From Adlercreutzia equolifaciens DSM 19450 (lineage in GTDB: Bacteria; Actinomycetota; Coriobacteriia; Coriobacteriales; Eggerthellaceae): DNA of 64,000 nt. Below, one piece after another: positions 15,737 to 23,460 of this stretch (position 1 is its first letter; every line of letters starts with the position of its first letter). Under the pieces are notes generated by a model, which was given only the letters and a program-made list of their open reading frames with translations, was not told where the DNA came from and searched no databases. The position numbers were made by a program, and so were the translations under genes. The DNA lies in the NCBI RefSeq assembly GCF_000478885.1, contig NC_022567.1:2480001-2544000 (forward strand), written 5' to 3'.

Positions 15737-17251
15737 TCACTCGGCCTTGGCCTTACGCTGGGCATCGCGACGGGCGCTGTTGCGCTCGGCGGTGACGTCG
15801 CTGAAGGCGCGGGTGAGGCCGCGCAGGGCGTTCAGCATGATCGTACGGTCCTCCGCAGGCGCTCCCATCACGCCGTCGCGCAAAATCGCCCACTCGCGGC
15901 CGCCCTCGAAGAGTTGGGAGGCATCGGTGATGCCGGCCGCCTTCAAAGCGGCGAACAGCGCGTTCACCATGGCCTCGCGCTCGCTGCCATCTAACGAGGC
16001 GAGCCAGCGATCCAGCGCCTCAGCGCGACGCTGCGTGCGCTCGGGAAGCTCGGGGAGCGTGGCGAAGGCCTTCAACGCCCCGCTCACGTTTCGCGCAGTC
16101 TCTGCATCCCGCACCTCGCCCGTATCGCGCGCACCTTCCGCATTGCTTCGACCCGCCTCGCCGTCCGCGCCTTCTACGACCCACCGGAACACCGAATGCT
16201 GCTCGAAACCGCGCCCGGTGGCCTGCACCACCTCCACGGGCATGAAGGATTCCATGAGGATGCCCACCATGGAATCGGCCGGCACCTGCTTGGTCATGCG
16301 GCCCGCAAGCGGCTCGTAGTCGGTCGCTGCGAACAAACCGGCTTTGAACCCGGGGCCATCGTGGTTGTAGAGGCGCGCGATGCGCTGCTGCACCTCCGGC
16401 GCCGCCGTGAGCGCCGCGTACTCGGCCAGGTTGCCGCCCTTGGAATGGCCGCCCACCAGGAGCGTCTCGGGAAGACGCGAATCGGCGGCCACTGCCGCCA
16501 GATAGCGGGCCGCCAGCACCTGGGCCTCGACCGGCGCCCGATAGGCCATGTTGAAGTCCTCGCGCCACCCCGTGAGCGTCGTATCGGTGCCGCGAAAGCC
16601 CACGTAAGCGAAGTGCCCAGGGCACACGTAGGTCGTGGCGGCGAACTGCAAGTCGCGTGTCTCATCGAACGCAGCTGCGTGATCGTAGATGAGCAGATCG
16701 CGGAAACGCGGGCTGGCAGCCATCCAGAACAGCTGCTGCTTCATCTGCGCCGCGTGCATGCCGGAGAACATCGTAGGGAACAGCTCGGCCCGCATAAGGT
16801 CGGCGAACCGCACGGGATCCAGCGGCGCCGTCGCGTCCTGGGTCATTTCGGCTCGGTCCCGCCTCGCCGCCGGAGAAAGCTCCGCGGCCTTCTCCATACT
16901 CGCCGCTTTCGTCCCCGCAGCGCCAAGACCCTGGGGGCCGGCCAGCGGATCGTCGGCTCGAACGTCCGCGCCCTCCTTCGCGGCCCGCAGGCCTGCGCGT
17001 TCACCTGCACGTTCGCCCACACGCCCCCGCAGACGGCCGAGCAGACCGCGCAGCTCGCCCAAAGCCCCATGGCCCGCACGCGCCTTCGGAGACGCAGCCC
17101 CACCCGAAACCTGCGCACGGTACACCTGGGGCATGACGCCTTCGCCCCGTGCCATGCAGAACTGCGCGAGCAACGCCGAATCCACGGCATTGAAAGGCAC
17201 TTCATCGAAAGTAGCCAGCTGGGTTTGCAGATATGTGAGCACATCGTTCAT
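15737..17251 (-). CDS. DUF2974/Mbeg1-like alpha/beta hydrolase
   Basis: A 504-residue protein of the Mbeg1-like lipase family (DUF2974). The hydrolase core occupies about residues 150-330: YVGFRGTDTTLTGWREDFNMAY is the lid/oxyanion region and LLVGGHSKGGNLAEYAAL carries the nucleophile serine of the GxSxG elbow; YNHDGPGF supplies a conserved Asp-Gly patch. An Ala/Arg-rich low-complexity insert at about 50-125 separates the N-terminal MNDVLTYL block from the core, and the C-terminus is helical and charged. The start at 17251 matches the family's beginning but has no clear ribosome binding site; GTG 17350 is an alternative. Activity on lipids is presumed, not shown. Confidence 0.8.
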   Translation of the reverse strand: MNDVLTYLQTQLATFDEVPFNAVDSALLAQFCMARGEGVMPQVYRAQVSGGAASPKARAGHGALGELRGLLGRLRGRVGERAGERAGLRAAKEGADVRADDPLAGPQGLGAAGTKAASMEKAAELSPAARRDRAEMTQDATAPLDPVRFADLMRAELFPTMFSGMHAAQMKQQLFWMAASPRFRDLLIYDHAAAFDETRDLQFAATTYVCPGHFAYVGFRGTDTTLTGWREDFNMAYRAPVEAQVLAARYLAAVAADSRLPETLLVGGHSKGGNLAEYAALTAAPEVQQRIARLYNHDGPGFKAGLFAATDYEPLAGRMTKQVPADSMVGILMESFMPVEVVQATGRGFEQHSVFRWVVEGADGEAGRSNAEGARDTGEVRDAETARNVSGALKAFATLPELPERTQRRAEALDRWLASLDGSEREAMVNALFAALKAAGITDASQLFEGGREWAILRDGVMGAPAEDRTIMLNALRGLTRAFSDVTAERNSARRDAQRKAKAE

Positions 17252-17442
17252 GACTGCATTATGGGATACCGCCGCGCCGCGCACGGCAGCCTCCCCCACC
17301 AGACACGGAGCCGTTGCCAAAGCAGCCTCGCGCCACCATGACCTTTCCACTTATCTTCCGCTACAATGACGCTGCAATTTCATTCAAAACGCTCGGGAGT
17401 CCAATGCAAAAGCATCTGGAATCCTGCACCAGGAAGGTTCCC

Positions 17443-18906
17443 ATGACCACCGACACCCCCTCCGCTTCCCCAGTCCGCACCTCGGGCAACAACGCCGACG
17501 CCCCTACTTCGGTCGCCGCGCCCCGCGAGCACTTCGCCAGCCGCCTCGGCTTCATCCTCATCTCGGCCGGCTGCGCCATCGGCCTGGGCAACGTGTGGCG
17601 CTTCCCCTACATCGCCGGCGAGTACGGCGGCGCGGCCTTCATTCTGATGTATCTCATCTTCCTCGTCATTTTGGGTCTGCCCGTCATGGTCATGGAGTTC
17701 GCCGTCGGCCGCGCCTCCCAGCGTTCGGCCGCCCAAGCCTTCGACATCCTGCAGCCCTCGCGGCGCTGGCACTGGTTCTCCTGGTGGGCCTACATCGGTT
17801 GCATGCTGCTCATGATGTTCTACACCACGGTCTGCGGCTGGATGCTCGCCTACATGGCGAAAATGGCCACGGGCACCTTCGACGGCCTTGACCCCGACGG
17901 CGTCGCCGGCGTCTTCGGCACCATGCTCGCCAACCCCTCCGAGATGGTGGGCTGGATGCTCGCCGTCGTCGTCATCGGCTTCTTCGTCTGCAGCTTGGGC
18001 CTGCAGAAGGGCGTCGAGCGTATCACGAAAGTGATGATGATCGCCCTGCTCGGCGTCATGGCGCTGCTCGTGGTGCGCTCCGTCACGCTGCCCGGCGCCG
18101 CCGAGGGTCTGGAATTCTATCTGGTTCCCGACTTCGGCAAGATGTTCGCCGGCGGCCTGTCCGGCTTCGGGGACGCCGTGTACGCCGCCATGGGCCAGGC
18201 GTTCTTCACGCTGTCGCTCGGCATCTCGGCCATGGAGGTCTTCGGCAGCCGCATCGGCAAGCAGAACTCGCTCACGGGCGAGGCCCTGCGCATCTGCGGC
18301 CTGGACACCGCCGTGGCCATCCTCGCGGGCCTCATCATCTTCCCCGCCTGCTTCGCTTTCGCCGTCGCCCCCGACCAGGGCCCCTCGCTCGTGTTCGTCA
18401 CCCTGCCCAACGTGTTCAACCAGATGCCTTTGGGGCAGCTGTGGGGCACGCTGTTCTTCGTGTTCATGAGCTTCGCGGCGCTCTCCACCATCATCGCCGT
18501 CTTCGAGAACCTCATCACCTTCACCATGGAGAAATGGGATCTCGACCGCAAGCGCGCCTTGGCCCGCACCGCCGTGCTCGTCACCGTGCTGAGCCTGCCC
18601 TGTGCCCTGGGTTTCAACGTGCTTGCCGGCATCACTATTCCGGGCATCGGCGACATTCAATCCATCGAGGACTTCATCGTGTCGAACAACCTGCTGCCCT
18701 TGGGCAGTCTGCTGTACGTGGTGTTCTGCGTGTCGCGCAAAGGCTGGGGCTGGGACAACTTCCTTGCCGAGGCCGATGCGGGCACGGGCATGAAGTTCCC
18801 GCGCTGGGCCCGCGGCTGGCTCACCTTCGGGCTGCCCGCGCTCATTATCATCATCTTCATCATGGGCTACGTGCCCAAGATCATGATGTGGGCGGGTTTG
18901 GCGTAG
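17443..18906 (+). CDS. neurotransmitter:sodium symporter (SNF) family transporter
   Basis: A 487-residue integral membrane protein of the LeuT-fold NSS family, importing amino acids or amines with sodium. TM1 shows the hallmark GFILISAGCAIGLGNVWRFPY, followed by GGAAFILMYLIFLVILGLPVMVMEF; TM6 region QAFFTLSLGISAMEVFGS and TM8 region FFVFMSFAALSTIIAVFENL carry the sodium and substrate sites. Bacterial NSS proteins commonly have 11-12 spans, in keeping with this length. ATG 17443 follows GGAAGG; ATG 17404 is possible. A TACAAT box at 17362-17367 could be its -10 element. The substrate is unknown. Confidence 0.93.
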   Translation: MTTDTPSASPVRTSGNNADAPTSVAAPREHFASRLGFILISAGCAIGLGNVWRFPYIAGEYGGAAFILMYLIFLVILGLPVMVMEFAVGRASQRSAAQAFDILQPSRRWHWFSWWAYIGCMLLMMFYTTVCGWMLAYMAKMATGTFDGLDPDGVAGVFGTMLANPSEMVGWMLAVVVIGFFVCSLGLQKGVERITKVMMIALLGVMALLVVRSVTLPGAAEGLEFYLVPDFGKMFAGGLSGFGDAVYAAMGQAFFTLSLGISAMEVFGSRIGKQNSLTGEALRICGLDTAVAILAGLIIFPACFAFAVAPDQGPSLVFVTLPNVFNQMPLGQLWGTLFFVFMSFAALSTIIAVFENLITFTMEKWDLDRKRALARTAVLVTVLSLPCALGFNVLAGITIPGIGDIQSIEDFIVSNNLLPLGSLLYVVFCVSRKGWGWDNFLAEADAGTGMKFPRWARGWLTFGLPALIIIIFIMGYVPKIMMWAGLA

Positions 18907-18979
18907 CAGCTTGGCGTAGTGGTTTGGCGCAGCGGCGTGACGTAGTTCGGGGAATTCCCTAAGCATCGCCGATTTCACC

Positions 18980-19008
18980 TCGACGTTGGCGAGCCCTTCC
19001 GCTATACT
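18980..19008 (+). promoter_or_regulatory. sigma-70-like promoter of tRNA-Leu
   Basis: A -35-like TCGACG at 18980-18985 and a -10 TATACT at 19003-19008 are separated by 17 bases. Transcription would begin roughly ten bases before the mature tRNA at 19025. Confidence 0.6.
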
Positions 19009-19024
19009 GCACTGGTGCCCCTGA

Positions 19025-19108
19025 GCCCGAGTGGTGGAACGGCAGACACGACGGTCTCAAAAACCGTTGCCGAAAGGTGTGCGGGTTCAAATCCCGCCTC
19101 GGGCACCA
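19025..19108 (+). tRNA. tRNA-Leu (CAA)
   Basis: A complete class II tRNA of 84 bases: acceptor stem GCCCGAG / CTCGGGC, anticodon stem ACGGT / ACCGT with loop CTCAAAA (anticodon CAA, reading UUG), a long variable arm, and a T arm GCGGG-TTCAAAT-CCCGC. The CCA end is encoded (19106-19108). Confidence 0.96.
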
Positions 19109-19117
19109 TCGAAGACC

Positions 19118-19143
19118 AACGGCCCCGTCCCCACGGGGCCGTT
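19118..19143 (+). terminator. terminator hairpin after tRNA-Leu
   Basis: An 11-bp stem AACGGCCCCGT / ACGGGGCCGTT with a CCCC loop, ten bases after the tRNA. The T-run is short (GTT then CTG), but the stem is strong. It also lies downstream of the convergent GNAT gene and may serve both. Confidence 0.65.
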
Positions 19144-19164
19144 CTGCATGCTTGAGTCGAAGAC

Positions 19165-19674
19165 CTACTCCGTCGGGTGATAGTAGATGTACATATCCTC
19201 GTAGACGTCGTCTTTGTTGCGGAAGCCGCCGGGAATCATGCCGATGCGCGCGAAGCCGAGGCTCTCGTAGAGCGCTCGGGCCCGTTCGTTGCTGGCAACC
19301 ACGGCGTTGAACTGCAGGCCGCGGAAGCCGCATGCGGCCGCTTGGCGCAGGCAGTCCTCCACAAGCAGGCGCCCAATGCCCTCGCCGCGGCTGGCCCCCG
19401 CCACAGCGAAGCTCGCGTTTGCAACGTGGCCGCAGCGCCCGATATTGTTGGGATGCAGAATGTACAGCCCGCGGATGCGCCCACCCACCGTAGCCACGGC
19501 CGTATGGGACTGCTCGGCAAAGAAAATCCGCGCCTCTTCCAACGTCATCGGCTCGGTCTGCGGGAAGGCATTGCCCGCTTCTACGACCTCGTTCCATATC
19601 TCCGCCATCGCCGGCAGATCTTCCTCCTGGTAAGGCCGGGTAACCTTCAAGGCTAATGGGTCCAGTGTGCTCAT
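19165..19674 (-). CDS. GNAT-family N-acetyltransferase
   Basis: A 169-residue acetyltransferase. Motif A, the acetyl-CoA pyrophosphate loop, is at about residues 88-105 (VAGASRGEGIGRLLVEDCL), followed by the motif B segment FNAVVASNERARALYESLGF that places the amine substrate. The start VTRPYQEEDLPAMAEIWNEVV is the usual alpha1-alpha2 region. The family acetylates small amines, antibiotics or protein N-termini; nothing here selects among them. It converges on tRNA-Leu and is followed upstream by the palindromic repeats at 19731-19818. Confidence 0.9.
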   Translation of the reverse strand: MSTLDPLALKVTRPYQEEDLPAMAEIWNEVVEAGNAFPQTEPMTLEEARIFFAEQSHTAVATVGGRIRGLYILHPNNIGRCGHVANASFAVAGASRGEGIGRLLVEDCLRQAAACGFRGLQFNAVVASNERARALYESLGFARIGMIPGGFRNKDDVYEDMYIYYHPTE

Positions 19675-19730
19675 AGTGGCTTTCTTTCCATGGTATTCTC
19701 AAGAAGCGATATCTGTAGGGAGCAATTTCC

Positions 19731-19818
19731 GTAGGGGCTGACCTTGGTCAGCCCCCCCCCCCGCAAGCGGCACAATGCCGCACGACAAAAAAGGGGCGAC
19801 CGAGGTCGCCCCTACGGG
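19731..19818. repeat. composite pair of GTAGGGGC-type palindromes
   Basis: Two hairpin units face each other: GGGGCTGACC-TT-GGTCAGCCCC preceded by GTA at 19731-19755, and GGGGCGACC-GA-GGTCGCCCC followed by TACGGG at 19793-19818. Between them are a CCGCAAGCGG hairpin and a GCGGCA-CAA-TGCCGC hairpin. Related units occur at 46418 and 52681, so this is a dispersed family. It sits between the aldolase and GNAT genes. Confidence 0.8.
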
Positions 19819-19879
19819 ATCGAACGCAAGGTTGGCGGACGCTCTGGGCGCGAAGCCGCCAACAAGCTCCGAGGCCGGA

Positions 19880-20827
19880 CTAGATGTCGGCCAGGGTGAA
19901 GTCCTTCTCGCCGTTGAACACAGCCAGGGCGTCGGCGACGGCCCAATCGGCCAAGGTGATGGCGGAGATGGCCTTGGTCAGGCGCACCGCCTCGTCCAGG
20001 GAGCGCTGGTGAATGTTGCGACCCGTGGCGTTACCGTCGGCACCGCCCACGTGAATCTGGTCATACAGCTGGCTGAGGAAGGTCTCGGCATCCACGGTGG
20101 AGCCACCCGCGCACACGAGGCCCGTGCGGCCGGCGGCGGTGGAGGCCACCTTCAGCGCCTCGGCCGGGGTGCGGCCGTCCTCGGGCTTCGGCGGGTTCAC
20201 CTTCACGAAGTCGGCGCCAAGGCAGAGGGCCACGCCGGCGGCACCGGCGATGAGGTCGGGATCCTTCTCGGCGGTCACGGCCTTGCCGCGGGGATAGATC
20301 CACAGCACGACGATGAGGCCGTTGGCATGGGCCTGGGCGATGAGCTCGCCGGCCTCGGCCATCATGGTGGCCTCGTACTCGGAGCCGAGATAGATCGTGT
20401 AGCCAAGGCCCACGATGTTCACGCCGGCCTCCTTCATGGCCAGCACGGCGTCCAAATCGTACAGCTGCGGGGAGTAGGGATCCTCCTGCTTGGTGCCGAC
20501 GAGGTTGGTCTTGGAGTTCATCTTGATGAGGTAGTTGATCTCCGGGTAGTCGGCCGCGTACTGGGCCACCAGCCCGCGCTGGCCGGCGAGCACGCCGCAC
20601 ACGCCCTCGGAGCCGATCTTGAACAGATGCTCCGGATCGAGATCGGCGATGTCGATGCCCTCGCCGTAGAAGTCCTTGTTCAGGTGCTCGATCTTCTGAT
20701 CGCAGGCGAACAGCATGAGACGGCCGGTCTCGCGCGTGGCCTTCAGGTAGTTGGTGATGTACTCGTCACGGGCCTCGGGCATGACGTCGGCGGGAACGCG
20801 CACCTCTTCCCGGGTGATCTTCGGCAT
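19880..20827 (-). CDS. class I fructose-bisphosphate aldolase, archaeal/DhnA type
   Basis: A 315-residue TIM-barrel aldolase of the DhnA/DeoC-like family that uses a Schiff-base lysine to split or make fructose 1,6-bisphosphate. Visible are LMLFACDQKIEHLNKDFYG at residues 37-55, the lysine strand GADFVKVNPPKP (about residue 210), and the phosphate-binding end LVCAGGSTVDAETFL plus VGGADGNATGRNIHQR. The upstream region has AGGAGG before ATG 20827 and a possible operator at 20861-20877. In gut Eggerthellaceae this enzyme probably serves gluconeogenesis or glycolysis, but related proteins act in aromatic amino acid synthesis. Confidence 0.88.
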   Translation of the reverse strand: MPKITREEVRVPADVMPEARDEYITNYLKATRETGRLMLFACDQKIEHLNKDFYGEGIDIADLDPEHLFKIGSEGVCGVLAGQRGLVAQYAADYPEINYLIKMNSKTNLVGTKQEDPYSPQLYDLDAVLAMKEAGVNIVGLGYTIYLGSEYEATMMAEAGELIAQAHANGLIVVLWIYPRGKAVTAEKDPDLIAGAAGVALCLGADFVKVNPPKPEDGRTPAEALKVASTAAGRTGLVCAGGSTVDAETFLSQLYDQIHVGGADGNATGRNIHQRSLDEAVRLTKAISAITLADWAVADALAVFNGEKDFTLADI

Positions 20828-20860
20828 GGGTTTCCTCCTAGAGAGTCGTTAGAGTCGTTG

Positions 20861-20877
20861 CAATAACGCGCTTATTG
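20861..20877. promoter_or_regulatory. palindrome overlapping the aldolase -10 box
   Basis: CAATAA-CGCGC-TTATTG is a 6-bp inverted repeat about 35 bases before the aldolase start. On the complement, TACAAT (20875-20880) overlaps one arm and could be the -10 element, so a repressor bound here would block transcription. A direct repeat GAGTCGTT lies just downstream. Confidence 0.4.
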
Positions 20878-20976
20878 TACAGAAACAAAGCCTGACCGCG
20901 CCTTCTTTCACAAAGAAAGTAGGCGCAGAACCTCTCGTTGCGCCCAAGCGCTGGCACGGAGGCGGCGCGGCACGGA

Positions 20977-21756
20977 TTACTTCTCGGAGCCGTTCGACTT
21001 TTTGGTCACACGTCCGTATACGACAAGCGCCACGATGGCCACAGCGGCGGTCACGGCGAAGATGATGACCGATTCCACGATGTTGCCCGACACAAGCCCC
21101 GCTGCCGCGTAGGTGGAAAGCACGATGCCGGGAATACGGGCGAAGTTCGAGATGAGCACGAAGTTCTTCATGGACATGTGCGTGAGCGGCGTGATGTAGG
21201 TGAACACGTCCTTAGGCAGCCCTGGGATGAGGAACAGGATGAACACGATGGCGTTGAACTTGTCGGAGGTCTCCCAATCGCGGAACTTGCCCATGTACTT
21301 CTCGGGCACCATGGCCTGGACGAACGGGGCGCCCAGCTTGTGCACCAGCACGAAGATGAACGAGCTCGAGATAATGCAGCCGAGCCAGATGATGAGCGCG
21401 CCCACCCAAGGCCCGTAAATCATGCCGGCGGCCACCTGGACTACCTCGCCAGGGATGAAGGCCACGACGATCTGAAGGAACTGGATGGCCAGCAGAATGA
21501 GGAAGCCCCAGGGGCCGGCGTTGCGGATGTCGGAGGTGACGCGGTCGACACCGCCGGGCTCGAACAGCTCGTGGATCATGGGCCAGATGAGCACGACCAC
21601 CACGATCATGATGACGAAGAACGCGATGAGCCCCACGAACTTGAAGATGTCCGCCGCAGGCATCGGATGCCCGGCGACCGACTTCTCCTCGTGGGCCTTC
21701 GCCTCGAGCTTCTCGAGCCGTTCGGAATGGTGGTGGTTGTTCGGGTGCTTTTCCAT
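20977..21756 (-). CDS. VTT-domain (TVP38/TMEM64-type) membrane protein
   Basis: A 259-residue membrane protein with a His-rich cytoplasmic head (PNNHHHSERLEKLEAKAHEE), a first span at about 38-62, and the VTT/SNARE-associated core: FIPGEVVQVAAGMIYGPWVGALII is the re-entrant-loop motif, FILFLIPGLPKDVFTYITPL the conserved GLP region, and FARIPGIVLSTYAAAGL the third. Relatives act as phospholipid scramblases or polyprenyl-phosphate flippases. The charged tail GRVTKKSNGSEK ends in the cytoplasm. The gene lies alone between the aldolase and the PRC-barrel gene. Confidence 0.9.
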   Translation of the reverse strand: MEKHPNNHHHSERLEKLEAKAHEEKSVAGHPMPAADIFKFVGLIAFFVIMIVVVVLIWPMIHELFEPGGVDRVTSDIRNAGPWGFLILLAIQFLQIVVAFIPGEVVQVAAGMIYGPWVGALIIWLGCIISSSFIFVLVHKLGAPFVQAMVPEKYMGKFRDWETSDKFNAIVFILFLIPGLPKDVFTYITPLTHMSMKNFVLISNFARIPGIVLSTYAAAGLVSGNIVESVIIFAVTAAVAIVALVVYGRVTKKSNGSEK

Positions 21757-21773
21757 GGCTTCCAGTCTAATGC

Positions 21774-21797
21774 AGCCGCCCCACGACGGGGGCGGCT
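21774..21797. terminator. GC-rich hairpin between same-strand genes
   Basis: A 9-bp stem AGCCGCCCC / GGGGCGGCT with a 6-base loop, located after the PRC-barrel gene (in its direction of transcription) and before the VTT gene. It lacks a T-run in the minus direction; on the plus strand TTT follows. Confidence 0.4.
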
Positions 21798-21908
21798 TTC
21801 AGGAACTCTTTACCTTAGTGACGAAATCGTAAGCCGCAGGCCCGCGGCGCGCAGGTCGGCGCCTCGGCGCCCAAAACGTCGGCGCCCAGCGCCCGCCCAC
21901 AGCGCGGC

Positions 21909-22727
21909 CTAGTCGTCTTCCTTGCGAGCCTTGTCGTACTCCTCCTTGAAGGCGGAGAACATGCCGCTGGCGCGCTTGATCTGGCGGCCCGTGGCGTAGG
22001 CCCCCTTGTTCACAGCTTTGCCCGCAGCCTTGGTGGCAGTGGACACGGCCGGTTTCACAGCCTCCACGGTCTCGCGGGCGCGGTCGGCCACCACGGCCGT
22101 GGCCTCGCCGGCCTTCGCGGCCAGGCCACCCTCGACGGCAAGCTCGGCCACCTCGTCGGACACGAGGATGGCGCCTAAAATCGGCTCTTCCCCCTCGTCC
22201 TGCCCGTTCACGGAAAGCGCCGTGCCGATGCCGCGCTTGAAGCCGCGGATGAGGTGCCCGGGGATCTCGCGAACGCCGAGCAGCGCGTTGGCCGTGGCCC
22301 CCTGGGTCACCGTGAGCGAGCGCACCTCGCCGGTCTTCGGGTCGAAGGACACGTCGCCCACCGTGCCGTACACGGTGCCGTCCTCGCCCATGACGGGCAG
22401 CCCCGCCCACAGCACGCAATCGTCGTAGTTCACGCCCATGGCCTTGCAGGCGCCCTTGCCCGTGGCCTCGGGGGCCTGGGACACCACGATACGGCCGTCC
22501 ACCACGTCGTAGCCGTTGTAGGCCACGAACACGTCCTTGCGGCGGAACATCCACAGCAAGTCGGGGCGTTTCACGATGAAGCCGACAAAGCGGCGCTGGG
22601 TGGGGTGGAACACGCAGTGGCGCACCTTCCCGAGCCGCTTTACCGCCTCAGGTTTCTTCGGCGTGCTCTTGTCGAGAAGCACGCGCTTTCCAACGATCTC
22701 GCCCGTGGTGCCGTATCGCTTGGCCAT
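21909..22727 (-). CDS. PRC-barrel domain protein
   Basis: A 272-residue protein with a PRC-barrel-like beta domain in two halves: residues about 10-80 (IVGKRVLLDK, RFVGFIVKRPDLLWMFRRKDVFVAYNGY) and about 105-150 (GTVYGTVGDVSFDPKTGEVRSLTVTQG). The remainder is Ala-rich helix ending in a highly charged tail. PRC barrels in bacteria mediate protein contacts in RNA processing (RimM) or photosynthetic complexes, and free-standing forms are poorly understood. The gene begins three bases after the stop of the YtxH-like gene, so the pair is one operon. Confidence 0.8.
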   Translation of the reverse strand: MAKRYGTTGEIVGKRVLLDKSTPKKPEAVKRLGKVRHCVFHPTQRRFVGFIVKRPDLLWMFRRKDVFVAYNGYDVVDGRIVVSQAPEATGKGACKAMGVNYDDCVLWAGLPVMGEDGTVYGTVGDVSFDPKTGEVRSLTVTQGATANALLGVREIPGHLIRGFKRGIGTALSVNGQDEGEEPILGAILVSDEVAELAVEGGLAAKAGEATAVVADRARETVEAVKPAVSTATKAAGKAVNKGAYATGRQIKRASGMFSAFKEEYDKARKEDD

Positions 22728-22730
22728 GAT

Positions 22731-23303
22731 TTACTTCTCGTCCTTCTTGCCCTCGGCGGCCTTCGCCACCTCGCCGGCGGCTTCCTTCACCTCGGCGGCC
22801 GTCTCCTTGGCGCCTTCCTCGGCCGTGGCGGCGGCGTCCTTTGCGGCTTCCTTGGCCGTCTCGGCGACGTCCTTGACGGTCTCGGCGGCATCGGCGTCGG
22901 CGTCGGCGTTCTTGGCCACCTGATCGGCAATGCGCTGACGGGCAGCTTCGATCTTGTCGCGCAGCTCGTCGCCCTTCTCGTTGATCGTCGGGGAGATGTT
23001 GCTGGCGGCCTCCTGGATAGTGGCGGCCACATCGGCCCCGCGAGCGGCGGCCTCGGAGGCGATCTCCTGGCCACGGGCCGTCACGTTGTTCACGACCTCG
23101 GCACCCTTGGTGGCCGCTTCCTGGTAGATGTGCTGGGCCCCGGCGGCGGCGGAATCGCCCCACTGCTGGGCGTTGCCCGCGAACTCGCCGGCTTTGTCAG
23201 CCACCATGGCGCGCGTCTCGGCGCCAGAACGGGGCGCGGCCAGCAGAGCTGCAACGGCGCCAACGACGCCACCGATGAGGAACATTCCAAATTTGTTGGC
23301 CAT
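22731..23303 (-). CDS. YtxH-like membrane-anchored protein
   Basis: A 190-residue protein beginning MANKFGMFLIGGVVGAVAALL, the YtxH-type short membrane segment followed by LAAPRSGAETRAMV, which is the family signature. The rest is an Ala/Glu/Lys/Asp-rich amphipathic helix with 11-residue periodicity, similar to late-embryogenesis-abundant or apolipoprotein-like stress proteins. ATG 23303 has a near-perfect AAAGGAGG. It is the first gene of a two-gene unit with the PRC-barrel protein. A role in membrane or envelope stress is likely from the family but not shown. Confidence 0.88.
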   Translation of the reverse strand: MANKFGMFLIGGVVGAVAALLAAPRSGAETRAMVADKAGEFAGNAQQWGDSAAAGAQHIYQEAATKGAEVVNNVTARGQEIASEAAARGADVAATIQEAASNISPTINEKGDELRDKIEAARQRIADQVAKNADADADAAETVKDVAETAKEAAKDAAATAEEGAKETAAEVKEAAGEVAKAAEGKKDEK

Positions 23304-23340
23304 AACTGCCTCCTTTATCGACAGAGTATCAGGTTCGCCC

Positions 23341-23346
23341 ATTATA
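23341..23346 (-). promoter_or_regulatory. TATAAT -10 box of the YtxH operon
   Basis: Perfect TATAAT on the complement 37 bases before the YtxH start. No good -35 is visible at 17 bases, where a GC-rich hairpin (23351-23373) lies instead; this promoter may depend on an activator. Confidence 0.45.
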
Positions 23347-23350
23347 GGCG

Positions 23351-23373
23351 GAGAGCCCCGCGCGGGGGCTCTC
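23351..23373. terminator. hairpin downstream of ddl
   Basis: A 9-bp stem GAGAGCCCC / GGGGCTCTC with loop GCGCG. It lies about 90 bases after ddl and just before the YtxH promoter, where it could insulate the two units. No T-run follows. Confidence 0.45.
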
Positions 23374-23460
23374 GCTGCTCATTGCTCACCTTACGGTAAA
23401 CAAGTTGTAATTCGTCATAGATGAGGAAATCTCTCAGAGAAAACCTCAGTCCGTGCGAAC

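Noticed and set aside
17380..18978. 532-codon frame antisense to the SNF transporter
   Set aside because: Composition is Glu/His/Asp-rich low complexity with no motif; the transporter on the plus strand is clear.
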